Source: DASXSB01 sp036506275
GTDB taxonomy: Bacteria; Methylomirabilota; Methylomirabilia; Rokubacteriales; CSP1-6
Reading direction: 5' to 3'
DNA: 19,189 bases
Assembly: GCA_036506275.1 (NCBI GenBank)
Contig: DASXSB010000029.1
Span: forward strand, 1-19,189
Shown one piece after another: positions 6,927 to 14,101 of this stretch; position 1 is the stretch's first letter, and each line of letters starts with the position of its first letter. The notes below the pieces were generated by a model. It had not been told where the DNA came from. It did no database searches and saw only the letters and a list, made by a program, of their open reading frames with translations. The position numbers were made by a program, and so were the translations under genes.

Positions 6927-8183
6927 ATGTCTCCGCGCGCGCTCGTCGCTCTCCTCGTGATCGGCGTCGCCCTCACGGCGCCGGGGGCGCCGTGGCCGAC
7001 TCCGCGCGCAGAGCCGTCGCGCCCCGCCATCAGCCGCAGCGGCGCGCTGGGCGGCGCCGACTACCTCATCGAGGTGCCGGCGAACTGGAGCGGCGGCCTC
7101 GTCGTTTTCGCGCACGGCATCCAGCGCGGCCCCGGACCGGGTGCGGTGACGGCACCGCCCATCGCCAATCACATCGCCGGTCGCGGTCACGCGTGGATCG
7201 CCTCCGGCTATCGCGCGCGCGAGTATCAGCCCCATCTCTTCATCGAGGACCTGATCGCGCTCCGCGAGCTCTTTCTGAACGAGATCGGGCAGCCACGCTG
7301 GTCGATCATCTACGGTCTCTCGATGGGCGGTCACATCGTCGTGGCGTCGCTCGAGCTGCGCCCCGGCCTCTACCAGGGCGGTCTCGCCGAATGCGGGCTC
7401 GTCGACGGCATCAGCATCGCCGATTACCTCCTCGCCTATACCGCCGCCGCCGAGTTCATCGCGGGCGTGCCGTTGCTGGATGCCGTCGACAAGCAGGAAT
7501 TCGCGCGAATCCTCAACGAGCGCGTCGTGCCCGCCCTCGGCATGCCCGGCGCGTATACCGCGCGCGGGCGGCAATTCGACAGCGTCGTGAAGTACCTGAT
7601 GGGCGCCGACGCCGCCGGCACTGAGCTTCCGCTGCGCCCTCAGGGCCTCGAGCGGCGGTACCTCATGAACATGATCTACCGCAATCCCGACGTCGAGAAG
7701 GAGCCGACGCCCGGCGCGCGCGCGGCCAGTACTGTACACATCAAGTACCGGATCGATCCCGGCCTCGGGCTCACGGAAAACGAGCTGAACGCGGGCGTCC
7801 GGCGCCTGCTTCCGGCGAAGGACGCGCGCTCGCCGAACGTGAATCCCGTGTATGCGGAACAGACGGGACGGCTCACGGTGCCGCTGCTCACGCTGCACGA
7901 GACGGGCGATGCCTGGGTGCCGTTGAGCCTCGAGCAATCATACCGGCGCCGCACGATCGCCGCCGGGACCGATCATCTGCTCGTGCAGCGCGTGATCAGG
8001 GCGCCGAGTCACTGTGGCGTCGACGGCGAGACGCGCGAGCAGGCGTTCGACGATCTCGTGGCCTGGATCGAGCGGGGTGTGCGACCGGCAGGGGAGGACG
8101 TCCTCGCGCGCGATCTGTCGCGGGTCGGGATGCAGTGGACCCGCATCCTGTTTCCCGACGATCCGCTCTTCGTTCGCCGATGA
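6927..8183 (+). CDS. Secreted alpha/beta-hydrolase
   Basis: 418 aa. A hydrophobic N-terminus (ALVALLVIGVALTAPGA, residues 5-21) looks like a Sec signal peptide, so the enzyme should be periplasmic or extracellular. The fold's landmarks are present: 'VVFAHGIQRG' as the oxyanion-hole strand, the nucleophile elbow G-L-S-M-G-G with Ser132, 'ETGDAWVP' with the candidate acid Asp328, and 'APSHCG' with the candidate base His362. A large insertion between the elbow and the acid (roughly residues 150-310) would form a lid or cap domain. The substrate is not evident; an ester or amide is likely. It begins 29 bases after the last permease in the same direction, so it may release the compound the importer takes up. 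No good ribosome site is seen before ATG 6927; GTG 6924 is an equal alternative. Confidence 0.8.
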   Translation: MSPRALVALLVIGVALTAPGAPWPTPRAEPSRPAISRSGALGGADYLIEVPANWSGGLVVFAHGIQRGPGPGAVTAPPIANHIAGRGHAWIASGYRAREYQPHLFIEDLIALRELFLNEIGQPRWSIIYGLSMGGHIVVASLELRPGLYQGGLAECGLVDGISIADYLLAYTAAAEFIAGVPLLDAVDKQEFARILNERVVPALGMPGAYTARGRQFDSVVKYLMGADAAGTELPLRPQGLERRYLMNMIYRNPDVEKEPTPGARAASTVHIKYRIDPGLGLTENELNAGVRRLLPAKDARSPNVNPVYAEQTGRLTVPLLTLHETGDAWVPLSLEQSYRRRTIAAGTDHLLVQRVIRAPSHCGVDGETREQAFDDLVAWIERGVRPAGEDVLARDLSRVGMQWTRILFPDDPLFVRR

Positions 8184-8190
8184 CGCCGAT

Positions 8191-8218
8191 GGAGCCGGGG
8201 CCGCTGCCCTTCGGCTCC
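8191..8218. terminator. Hairpin between convergent genes, probable bidirectional terminator
   Basis: GGAGCCGGGG pairs with CCTTCGGCTCC-side bases as a 10-bp stem (seven Watson-Crick pairs, two G-T wobbles, one G-C) around an eight-base loop. It lies in the 49-bp gap between the stops of the hydrolase (plus) and the FAD oxidoreductase (minus). There is no T-run on either side, so intrinsic termination is not certain; position is the main argument. Confidence 0.45.
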
Positions 8219-8232
8219 GGGAGCGCCGTGCC

Positions 8233-9417
8233 CTAGCACATGAGCCAGTCGCCGTAGGTGCCGCGGATCGGCTTTCCCTCCGCGAACCGCGACAAGCGGA
8301 ACGTGGGGAGGTCTGGATGCGCGCGCGGACCGTCGACGATGAGCGCCGCCATCATGTGACCCACGGCCGGTGAGAGCTTGAAGCCGTGGCCGGAGAAGCC
8401 GGCCGCGACGTGATAGCCGGCGGGGCCGACGCGGTCCAGGATGGGATGCCAGTCGGGCGTGACGTCGAAGCAGCCCGCGTAGCCGCGCGAGATGTGCCCA
8501 TCCGCGAGCGCGGGGAAGCGATGACTCACGCGCGCGAGGGCGTCCGTCGACTCGTCGAGGCTCACCCCTTCCTTATAGGCGTCGGGATCGACCGCGTCGT
8601 GGGACTCCTCGACGTCGAGCCCACCCACCAGGATGTGCTCACCCAGCTCGGGGCGCGTGTAGATGTTGGTGACGAAGTCGTAGACCATCGGATGCGGCCG
8701 GCGATCGGCCTCGGGCCAGGTGACGATGCTGATCTTGTGACGACATACGTGAATCGGTAACTCGACGCCGGCCATGGCGGCCACGCGCGCGCTCCAGAGT
8801 CCGGCGGCATTGAGAACCACCGGCGCCTGGATGTCGCCCGCGCTCGTGCGGACGCCGCGAACACGATCGCCATCGAGGAGCAGCCCGATGACAGCGCTGT
8901 CCTCCAGAATCCGCGCGCCGGCGGCGCGGGCGGCCCGCGCGAAGCCCTGCGCCGTCTCCACGGGGTTGCAGTAGCCCGAGGCCGGCTCGTAGCAGCCGGC
9001 CACGAGGTCGTCGGCGCGCAGACGGGGCTCGAGCTCGCGCATCTCCACCGGCGACACGAGGCGCGTGTCGATGCCGACCGAGCGCTGGAGCGCCACCGAC
9101 GCCTCCATGGGCGCCCGCATCTTGTCGTCGACGCCGAGTAGGTAGCCGGTGTGACGGAACCCGCACGATTCGCCGTCGACCCGCTCGGAGAAATGCTGGA
9201 AGAAGTCGAGCGAGTAACGGATCATCCGGCACGTCTCGGCCATCGAGTAGTGCTGGCGCACGCACGCGGAGCTCTTCCCCGTCCCTCCGGACGCGATGGT
9301 GCCCTTGTCGACGACGACCACGTCGCGGACTCCGCGCCTGGTCAGGTGGAACGCGGTGCTGGCTCCGGTCACGCCGCCCCCGATGATCACCACGTCGGCC
9401 GTACGGGTCGCCGTCAT
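8233..9417 (-). CDS. FAD-dependent oxidoreductase, DAO family (DadA / sarcosine-oxidase-beta-like)
   Basis: 394 aa, the usual size for the D-amino-acid-oxidase (DAO) family. The N-terminal Rossmann motif is 'DVVIIGGGVTGASTAFHLTR' (residues 8-27). It is followed by 'GGTGKSSACVRQHYS', the flavin-contacting loop found in sarcosine and dimethylglycine oxidase-type enzymes, and a C-terminal flavin segment 'AAGFSGHGFKLSPAVGHMMA'. These enzymes oxidise the C-N bond of glycine derivatives, D-amino acids or related amines; the substrate is not readable here. A GTG start 21 codons upstream (9480) is possible, but the extra residues are basic, unlike the family, and the Rossmann strand follows ATG 9417 at the normal distance. 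The gene stands alone and faces the transporter/hydrolase operon. No standard ribosome site is seen before the ATG. Confidence 0.9.
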   Translation of the reverse strand: MTATRTADVVIIGGGVTGASTAFHLTRRGVRDVVVVDKGTIASGGTGKSSACVRQHYSMAETCRMIRYSLDFFQHFSERVDGESCGFRHTGYLLGVDDKMRAPMEASVALQRSVGIDTRLVSPVEMRELEPRLRADDLVAGCYEPASGYCNPVETAQGFARAARAAGARILEDSAVIGLLLDGDRVRGVRTSAGDIQAPVVLNAAGLWSARVAAMAGVELPIHVCRHKISIVTWPEADRRPHPMVYDFVTNIYTRPELGEHILVGGLDVEESHDAVDPDAYKEGVSLDESTDALARVSHRFPALADGHISRGYAGCFDVTPDWHPILDRVGPAGYHVAAGFSGHGFKLSPAVGHMMAALIVDGPRAHPDLPTFRLSRFAEGKPIRGTYGDWLMC

Positions 9418-9424
9418 CGGAGCG

Positions 9425-9453
9425 ATGCTAACGAGTGCGCCGCGGCGATGCAA
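9425..9453 (-). promoter_or_regulatory. Weak candidate promoter immediately before the FAD oxidoreductase
   Basis: Reading the minus strand, TTGCAT (9453-9448) is followed after exactly 17 bases by TAGCAT (9430-9425), with only seven bases before ATG 9417. If used, the transcript would be almost leaderless, which would fit the absence of a ribosome site. The matches to consensus are only partial (about 3 and 4 of 6). Confidence 0.2.
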
Positions 9454-9490
9454 CCGAGCGCGGACGACGGTTCTCTTCACGTAGCGACGA

Positions 9491-9550
9491 CCTGCCGAGC
9501 GCCTATATAAGGGCCTGCCGAGCGCCTGTATAAGCGCCTATATAAAGGAA
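9491..9550. repeat. Intergenic tandem repeat with TATATAA cores
   Basis: A 23-bp unit CCTGCCGAGCGCCTATATAA+GGG (9491-9513) is followed directly by a near copy (from 9514, with one A-to-G change in the core). The core GCGCCTRTATAA occurs three times: 9499-9510, 9522-9533 and 9534-9545, and the block ends in AAGGAAGCG. The A/T islands stand out in very G+C-rich DNA. The block lies about 70-130 bp upstream of the FAD oxidoreductase start, so a promoter or regulator-binding role is possible. A related block occurs at 13777-13825. Confidence 0.7.
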
Positions 9551-9551
9551 G

Positions 9552-9575
9552 CGCCCGGAGAGGAGGCGCCGGGCG
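9552..9575. other. Perfect 7-bp stem-loop beside the tandem repeat
   Basis: CGCCCGG (9552-9558) and CCGGGCG (9569-9575) are perfect reverse complements around a ten-base loop. It directly abuts the TATATAA repeat block. No T-run follows on either strand. It may be part of the same repeat element. Confidence 0.35.
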
Positions 9576-9964
9576 TCCGACGTCGTCACCGCCCGCTCTG
9601 CCCGCCACTTCCGCCCCTGCTCTCCCGGCGCGCCCTGGTTGAGAAACGATCAGCGATGCCAGCGTGCCGGGTTCCCATGGCACGCCCCGGGCCCCGGAAA
9701 TAGAGCCCTATCCAGGAAGTGCAGTCGGCATATGAAGGGCCCGTGCGAGGTGGGTTTGGCATTCTCCGTGCTCGCCAATGCCCGGACAACATCGTCCGAA
9801 TGATCGTCGTGGAAGCCTCATCACGAAACGGGGAATCCGGACATGACGCTAGAACGGCCAACGCGCAACGCGAAGATTCGGTACAGCTGCGAGGCGACTG
9901 CCAACGCGATGTCGGCGAAGTCGCTCACGTCCGTCAGCAACTGGCGGGAGATCCTCCCGTAAGA
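9576..9964. other. Intergenic stretch with no convincing gene
   Basis: Frames here are short, poor in family-like sequence and lack coherent composition. A 39-codon frame at 9843-9962 is the only one with a passable start, and it is not recognisable. I see no tRNA, terminator or clear promoter. Confidence 0.4.
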
Positions 9965-10176
9965 CATCGCGGCCCGGAAGTCCTGATCGCGGCTCTGGCC
10001 GTCGCCCTGGTGTTGGCGGCGTGTGGGACGCCTCCTCCGACGCGAGTGTCGCGCGAAGATGGCCCTCCATCCTTCGCGGCGCTGCGGGCGGGAGGGGACG
10101 CCCGCTTCGCCGCCCGAGACTACGCGGCCGCCCTCGCAGCGTCGCGCCCAAGAACGCTCTCGGCCCTCCCGCGTAA
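9965..10176 (+). pseudogene. Decayed start of a lipoprotein with a TPR-like repeat
   Basis: One frame reads 'EVLIAALAVALVLAACGTPP', a textbook lipoprotein signal with lipobox L-A-A-C, then 'FAALRAGGDARFAARDYAAALAA', which looks like the first helices of a tetratricopeptide repeat. There is no ATG, GTG or TTG at a sensible place before the signal. The TPR sense breaks off near 10143. In another frame it seems to resume as 'PKNALG' (common in TPR turns) and then meets a stop. This suggests a gene broken by loss of its start and a frameshift. The alternatives are chance or a sequencing indel; the whole stretch is short, so certainty is low. Confidence 0.35.
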
Positions 10177-10539
10177 ACCACGGTCCCCAAGCCGGTCGGT
10201 CCCCTCGAACTCACGGCCGTGGCGCGCGAGCGTCGCGGTCGTACCTGACGCAGGAGCGACGGCGCCGTTGCCGTAGCTTCGTCCTCGCGTTACTCTCCGA
10301 TCCGGTCGTCCGGGATGCGATGAGCGCCCCCCGTTAGGAAGGCGGCGCAAAACCGCCGCGATCGCGTCGCGAATCCGCAAGTGTCAGTGGTTGTGAGGCG
10401 CGGCGAGGGCTTCGAGCCGCCCCGTCGTTGCTGACTCCGCGACGGAATCGTCTGAGGCCCGTGCTGTGTCGATCCGGGCGCGGTGCGATCGACTCATAGG
10501 GTGAGGCATGCGTACCATGACGCAGGCGCGGCTGTGGCG
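10177..10539. other. Gap before the exporter operon
   Basis: No gene-like frame is apparent. A small 6-bp stem (GCGGCG 10342-10347 with CGCCGC 10354-10359) has no T-run. No convincing promoter for the following MFS gene is visible. Confidence 0.4.
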
Positions 10540-11766
10540 ATGAAGATCTTTTACGGTTGGGTCATCGTGGGCGCGGGGATCGTCGTCACGTGCATCGGCG
10601 TGGGCGCGATGCTCTCGCTCAGCGTCTTCCTCCAGCCCATGGCGGAGGCGATGGGCTGGTCGCGCACGGGGATCTCCACGGCCGCTCTCGTCAACTGGAT
10701 TTGCATGGGGATCGGGGCCTTCCTGTGGGGCGCGCTGTCCGACCGCTTCGGCACGCGGGTTGCCGTCCTCGCGGGCGGCGTCCTGCTCGGCGTGGGGCTC
10801 GTCACCGCGAGCCGCGCGACCACGCTCATCCAGTTCCAGATCCTGTTCGGCGTGCTCGTCGGTGTCGCCGCCGGCAGCTTCTACACGCCGATGACGGCCA
10901 CGACCACGCGCTGGTTCACCCGTCATCGCAGCCTCGCCGTCGCCCTCGTGTCGGCTGGACTGAGCGTGGGCTCGGCCATCATGATCCCGCTCGCACGGTG
11001 GCTCATCAGCAGCTACGACTGGCGTTTCGCCATGCTCGTGCTCGGCGACGTCGTATGGCTGGTCGTCATCCCGACCGCCTTGCTCGTTCGCGAACCGTCC
11101 GCCGCCACCCCGGCCATGGGGCGGCCGGCGATAACAACGAGCGCCAACGGCGACATGACGGTGGGGCAGGCGCTGCGCACGCCGCAGTTCGCCGCCATCG
11201 CGCTCACGTACTTCGCGTGCTGCGCCGCCCATTCCGGGCCGATCTTCCACATGGTCACCCACGCCATCGATCACGGGATACCGGCGATGGCCGCCGCCAC
11301 CGTGCTCAGCGCCGCCGGTCTCGCCTCGCTCGGCGGCAAGATCGTGTGCGGGCTCGTCGCCGACCGCGTGGGGGCCAAGCGAACGCTAGTGGCAGGACTC
11401 GCCGTTCAGGCCATCGCCGTCAGCTTCTACCTCTTCACCCGTGACCTCGCGAGCTTCTACGCCGTCGCATTCGTGTTCGGGTTCGCGTACGGCGGCGTGA
11501 TGCCGCTCTACGCCATTCTCGTGCGGGAATACTTCGGCGCTCGCATCATGGGGACAGTGTTCGGCGCTGTCGCCTTCGTGTCGACGCTGGGCATGGCGCT
11601 CGGTCCGGTCGCGGGCGGCGCCCTCTACGACACGTTCGGCAGCTATTCGTGGCTGTTCGTCGGCTCGTGCGGGATCGGGCTAGGAGCGGTGGCCATCTCC
11701 CTCGCGTTCCGGCCGCCACGGCTGGTTCCGGTCGCGGTCCCGCGCCCGAGCGCGGCTCACGGATGA
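10540..11766 (+). CDS. MFS transporter, MCT / oxalate-formate-antiporter-like
   Basis: 408 aa with about twelve membrane helices. It opens with 'KIFYGWVIVGAGIVV', typical of the monocarboxylate/OFA-like branch of the major facilitator superfamily. The loop 2-3 signature 'GALSDRFGTRVAV' (G-x-x-x-D-R-x-G-x-R) is intact, and its echo 'GLVADRVGAKRTL' occurs in the second half, as expected from the internal duplication. This branch mostly carries carboxylates by proton symport or exchange; direction and substrate are not defined here. ATG 10540 is preferred to a GTG at 10483 because the family begins directly with the first helix. The stop overlaps the start of the LysE gene by four bases, so the two are co-translated. 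Confidence 0.88.
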   Translation: MKIFYGWVIVGAGIVVTCIGVGAMLSLSVFLQPMAEAMGWSRTGISTAALVNWICMGIGAFLWGALSDRFGTRVAVLAGGVLLGVGLVTASRATTLIQFQILFGVLVGVAAGSFYTPMTATTTRWFTRHRSLAVALVSAGLSVGSAIMIPLARWLISSYDWRFAMLVLGDVVWLVVIPTALLVREPSAATPAMGRPAITTSANGDMTVGQALRTPQFAAIALTYFACCAAHSGPIFHMVTHAIDHGIPAMAAATVLSAAGLASLGGKIVCGLVADRVGAKRTLVAGLAVQAIAVSFYLFTRDLASFYAVAFVFGFAYGGVMPLYAILVREYFGARIMGTVFGAVAFVSTLGMALGPVAGGALYDTFGSYSWLFVGSCGIGLGAVAISLAFRPPRLVPVAVPRPSAAHG

Positions 11767-12398
11767 ACCTGCTCGATCCCGAGCTCGTTGCCTTCACGGT
11801 GGTGGCGACCATCGTCACCGTTCTTCCGGGCGCCGACATGGCGCTCGTCGCCCGCAGCGTCCTCACGCGCGGCCGGCGCGCCGGCTACGTCACGACCCTC
11901 GGAATCTGCACGGGCCTGTGGGTGCACGCGCTCGCCTCCGGAATCGGGCTCTCCGCGATCCTGGTGGCGTCGGCCACGCTCTTCTCGGTGGTGAAGTTCC
12001 TGGGTGCGCTCTACCTCGTCGCGCTCGGGCTCACGTCGTTGCTCGGCGCGCTGCGCGGGCGCGCGGGGGCGGCGCCGGCGACGATCGCGACCGCGCGCGA
12101 TGCTCGGCGCGCCTTTCTCCAGGGCCTCCTGTCGAATGTGCTCAATCCCAAGGTCGCGCTCTTCTACCTGACGCTGCTGCCCCAGTTCGTGCGCCCGGGT
12201 GACTCGCTCCTCGTACGCTCGCTGCTGCTGGCCGGGATCCACGTCGTCATCGGGCTCGCCTGGCTCTTTCTCTACACGTACTTTCTCGGACGGCTCGACG
12301 TGGTGCTGCGGCGGCCGCGCGTGCGAAACCTGCTCGAAGGCATCACCGGCACCGTGCTCGTCGGCCTGGGCGCTCGCGTGGCCTGGGACCGCCGCTAG
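11763..12398 (+). CDS. LysE/RhtB family amino-acid exporter
   Basis: 211 aa, exactly the family's size, with about six hydrophobic segments. The N-terminal helix pair carries 'VLPGADMALVARSVLTRG', corresponding to the family's conserved PGPD motif with Ala for the second Pro-proximal residue. 'GICTGLWVHALASGIGLSAI' and 'FLQGLLSNVLNPKVALFYL' are further LysE/RhtB hallmarks. Members export amino acids or derivatives such as lysine, homoserine or threonine. The start overlaps the MFS stop (ATGA), so the pair probably forms one operon that moves related small organic acids or amino acids. The nearby DAO-type oxidase could be metabolically linked, but it is divergent and over 1 kb away. Confidence 0.92.
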   Translation: MNLLDPELVAFTVVATIVTVLPGADMALVARSVLTRGRRAGYVTTLGICTGLWVHALASGIGLSAILVASATLFSVVKFLGALYLVALGLTSLLGALRGRAGAAPATIATARDARRAFLQGLLSNVLNPKVALFYLTLLPQFVRPGDSLLVRSLLLAGIHVVIGLAWLFLYTYFLGRLDVVLRRPRVRNLLEGITGTVLVGLGARVAWDRR

Positions 12399-12636
12399 CC
12401 GTCCGCCCTCGTCGTACCGCGCGCGCCGAGCGCCGTCGTGACAGCGCGACGCGCTCAGCGACTGGCGTTCGGATCGCCGCCGCCGTCCTCCGTAGGGTAA
12501 GTAACCGAGATATGGGGACGCCGTCCCCGTGCGCCGGGCGTTGCCATCGCGGGCATGCCGCGGCGACACACGACCGTCAGGCGGCCGACATCTCCTCCTG
12601 GCGGCAAGGGGAACACGTCTGGAGCCGGGCCTGTGC

Positions 12637-12876
12637 GTGAGCGAAATAGTTCTCGAATCGAGATCCCGTCGCCATACGCTAGCGATAGAGTCAACGTACG
12701 ACCTCGACGAGGAGGGAACGGACCTGACAATCGTGGCGGCGCTGATGGCGTTCCTGGCCGACCATGTCATGGGAGCGGTGGCGACGACTCGTCAGAATTA
12801 CCTTGCCGAGTTCAATCGATACCTGGACGAGCAGCAGCTGACGGAACGCAGCAAGCCGCGCAGCACCCCCGCCTAG
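12637..12876 (+). CDS. Possible small hypothetical protein (79 aa)
   Basis: I do not recognise this protein. The frame from GTG 12637 to TAG 12876 reads like real protein in its second half: an acidic segment (YDLDEEGTDL), a hydrophobic helix (IVAALMAFLADHVMGAV) and an amphipathic C-terminus (QNYLAEFNRYLDEQQLTE). A strong ribosome-like GAGGAGG at 12708-12714 lies inside the frame, with GTG 12733 or ATG 12745 too far from it to be ideal, so the start is unclear. It sits alone between the LysE gene and the stop end of the DUF2652 gene. The rest of 12399-12946 shows nothing. Confidence 0.3.
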   Translation: MSEIVLESRSRRHTLAIESTYDLDEEGTDLTIVAALMAFLADHVMGAVATTRQNYLAEFNRYLDEQQLTERSKPRSTPA

Positions 12877-12946
12877 TAGCCCACGCCATCGGTCAAAAGC
12901 CCTTCGAGTGTGTTCGCGTCCCCGGCGCTCGGAGTCGAGTCTCTGG

Positions 12947-13690
12947 TCAGGAGCCGCCGCGGCCGGCAAACGCGAACCGCGGGCGCTTGACGCCGAGCAG
13001 GTAGGGCAGGCTTCGCCAGATCACGCCGGCGTTCTCGCGTGCATGGTCGACGGTGCTCACCTGGACTCCGGCCGCCACCGCCGCCCGAACATCGGCGAGC
13101 TCGAGGAAGTACATGACCGTCTTGCCGAGACCTTCCAGCTCCTGCTCGAGGCGCCCTGCCCGCGTTTGCACCACGGCGGGCGCCGCCTGGAATAGCGCTT
13201 CCGACAACAGCGCATATTCCTCCACGGGGACGGGACTCTTGAGCATCCGGTGGACCAGGATGACGTCGAGACCGGCCAGCTTCGAGGACTGCTTCACGCG
13301 CTGTACGGCGACATCGCCCACATGGGCCACGAACTTCACCCGGAGACGTCCCACCTGGCGGCATCCATCGCATCGACACGTGTTCACGGCGTCGATGCGC
13401 TCCTGGCACGCGTGGAAGGCCCGATGCATGGCCGCGATGTCGTCGAGCAGCGTCTTGGCCTGTAGCGGCTCCGGCTCGCGCGCCCAGGTATAGAGAAAAG
13501 TCGCGTCCCCCTCGATCTCGAGCGGCGTGAGATCGGGAGCGGCGTCGATGAGCGCTTCGAGTAGTCGCCCGACGATGTCCTGGGCGTGAGCCAGACTGGT
13601 CCGGTGGAGCTTCATGAACGGGGTGTAGCCGCGGATATCCGCGATCAGCAGCACCGCCCGTCCCGTCGTCGCCGGCGTCATCTCGCTCAT
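12947..13690 (-). CDS. DUF2652 protein, related to class III nucleotidyl cyclases
   Basis: 247 aa. The N-terminus 'AVLLIADIRGYTPFMKLH' (residues 12-29) matches the first metal-binding strand of class III adenylate/guanylate cyclases (Asp18 corresponding), and 'PLEIEGDATFLYTW' (56-69) matches the second (Asp62). A cluster C-R-C-D-G-C (105-110) followed by 'LRVKFVAHVGDVAVQ' is typical of the DUF2652 family rather than of true cyclases. A complete set of substrate-defining and transition-state residues is not evident, so cyclase activity should not be assumed; a ligand-sensing or degenerate cyclase domain is possible. GAGGTGG on the minus strand just before ATG 13690 decides the start; the frame runs on upstream to 14140 through repeats, but that part is not protein-like. 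It is transcribed away from the sigma-factor cluster. Confidence 0.85.
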   Translation of the reverse strand: MSEMTPATTGRAVLLIADIRGYTPFMKLHRTSLAHAQDIVGRLLEALIDAAPDLTPLEIEGDATFLYTWAREPEPLQAKTLLDDIAAMHRAFHACQERIDAVNTCRCDGCRQVGRLRVKFVAHVGDVAVQRVKQSSKLAGLDVILVHRMLKSPVPVEEYALLSEALFQAAPAVVQTRAGRLEQELEGLGKTVMYFLELADVRAAVAAGVQVSTVDHARENAGVIWRSLPYLLGVKRPRFAFAGRGGS

Positions 13691-13776
13691 GGGCCACCTC
13701 GTTGCGGTTCGCTCACGCCAAAGACTCGCTCCGATCCCGACGCGGAACAATGACCTCGCGGGTATCCGGCGCCGCT

Positions 13777-13825
13777 CCTGCGTAGCGTAGCGCCTGCGTA
13801 GCGTAGCGCCTGCGTAACGGAAGCG
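13777..13825. repeat. Intergenic 16-bp tandem repeat related to the 9491-9550 block
   Basis: CCTGCGTAGCGTAGCG occurs twice without mismatch (13777-13792, 13793-13808), followed by a partial copy CCTGCGTA (13809-13816) and then ACGGAAGCG. The last 19 bases (13807-13825) match 9535-9553 at 15 of 19 positions, including CGCCT at one end and GGAAGCG at the other. Both blocks lie roughly 70-135 bp upstream of a minus-strand gene and point the same way. Confidence 0.7.
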
Positions 13826-13899
13826 ACAGCACGCGCAAGCACGACGGATGCCGGCGTCCCGGGACTCTACGGTCGCCTCTTGCGAAGACGTGATCGTGC

Positions 13900-13924
13900 G
13901 ACATCGGGCGTCGCGCCCGATGTC
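13900..13924. promoter_or_regulatory. Perfect 11-bp inverted repeat between divergent genes
   Basis: GACATCGGGCG (13900-13910), then TCG, then CGCCCGATGTC (13914-13924): eleven matching base pairs with a three-base spacer. It lies in the ~410-bp space between the DUF2652 gene (minus) and the small-protein/sigma cluster (plus). It could be an operator bound by a dimeric regulator, or an RNA hairpin. No T-run follows, and with no gene ending nearby a terminator role is unlikely. The remainder of 13691-14101 holds only the tandem repeat. Confidence 0.55.
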
Positions 13925-14101
13925 ATCGCCTGAATCTCGGGCCAGACGCCCGAAGCGTTCCACGTCGGTCGTTGAGGCTGCCGATGAATCGCCCGTATCG
14001 ACGGTCGATTCGATGACGGCGGGGGTGCGGATGGGTTGGTCGTCTCGTTGCATCATTTTTTGGCCGGATGCCTCGCCGGCATCGAGAGGGGAGTGTTCGA
14101 C

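Noticed and set aside
6894..7937. Minus-strand open frame (347 codons) opposite the hydrolase
   Set aside because: The plus strand carries signal peptide, nucleophile elbow and catalytic-type residues; the antisense frame has low-complexity Arg/Ala/Asp composition and no recognisable domain.
9491..9550. CRISPR-like appearance of repeated units
   Set aside because: Units are directly adjacent with no unique spacers, too few and too short, and no cas genes are present.
9843..9962. 39-codon frame beginning MTLERPTRNAK
   Set aside because: It is short, unrecognised, with only a moderate purine stretch upstream and no neighbour to support it; it could be chance.
10342..10359. GCGGCG/CGCCGC stem as a terminator
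   Set aside because: Only six pairs, no T-run, and no intact gene ends just before it.
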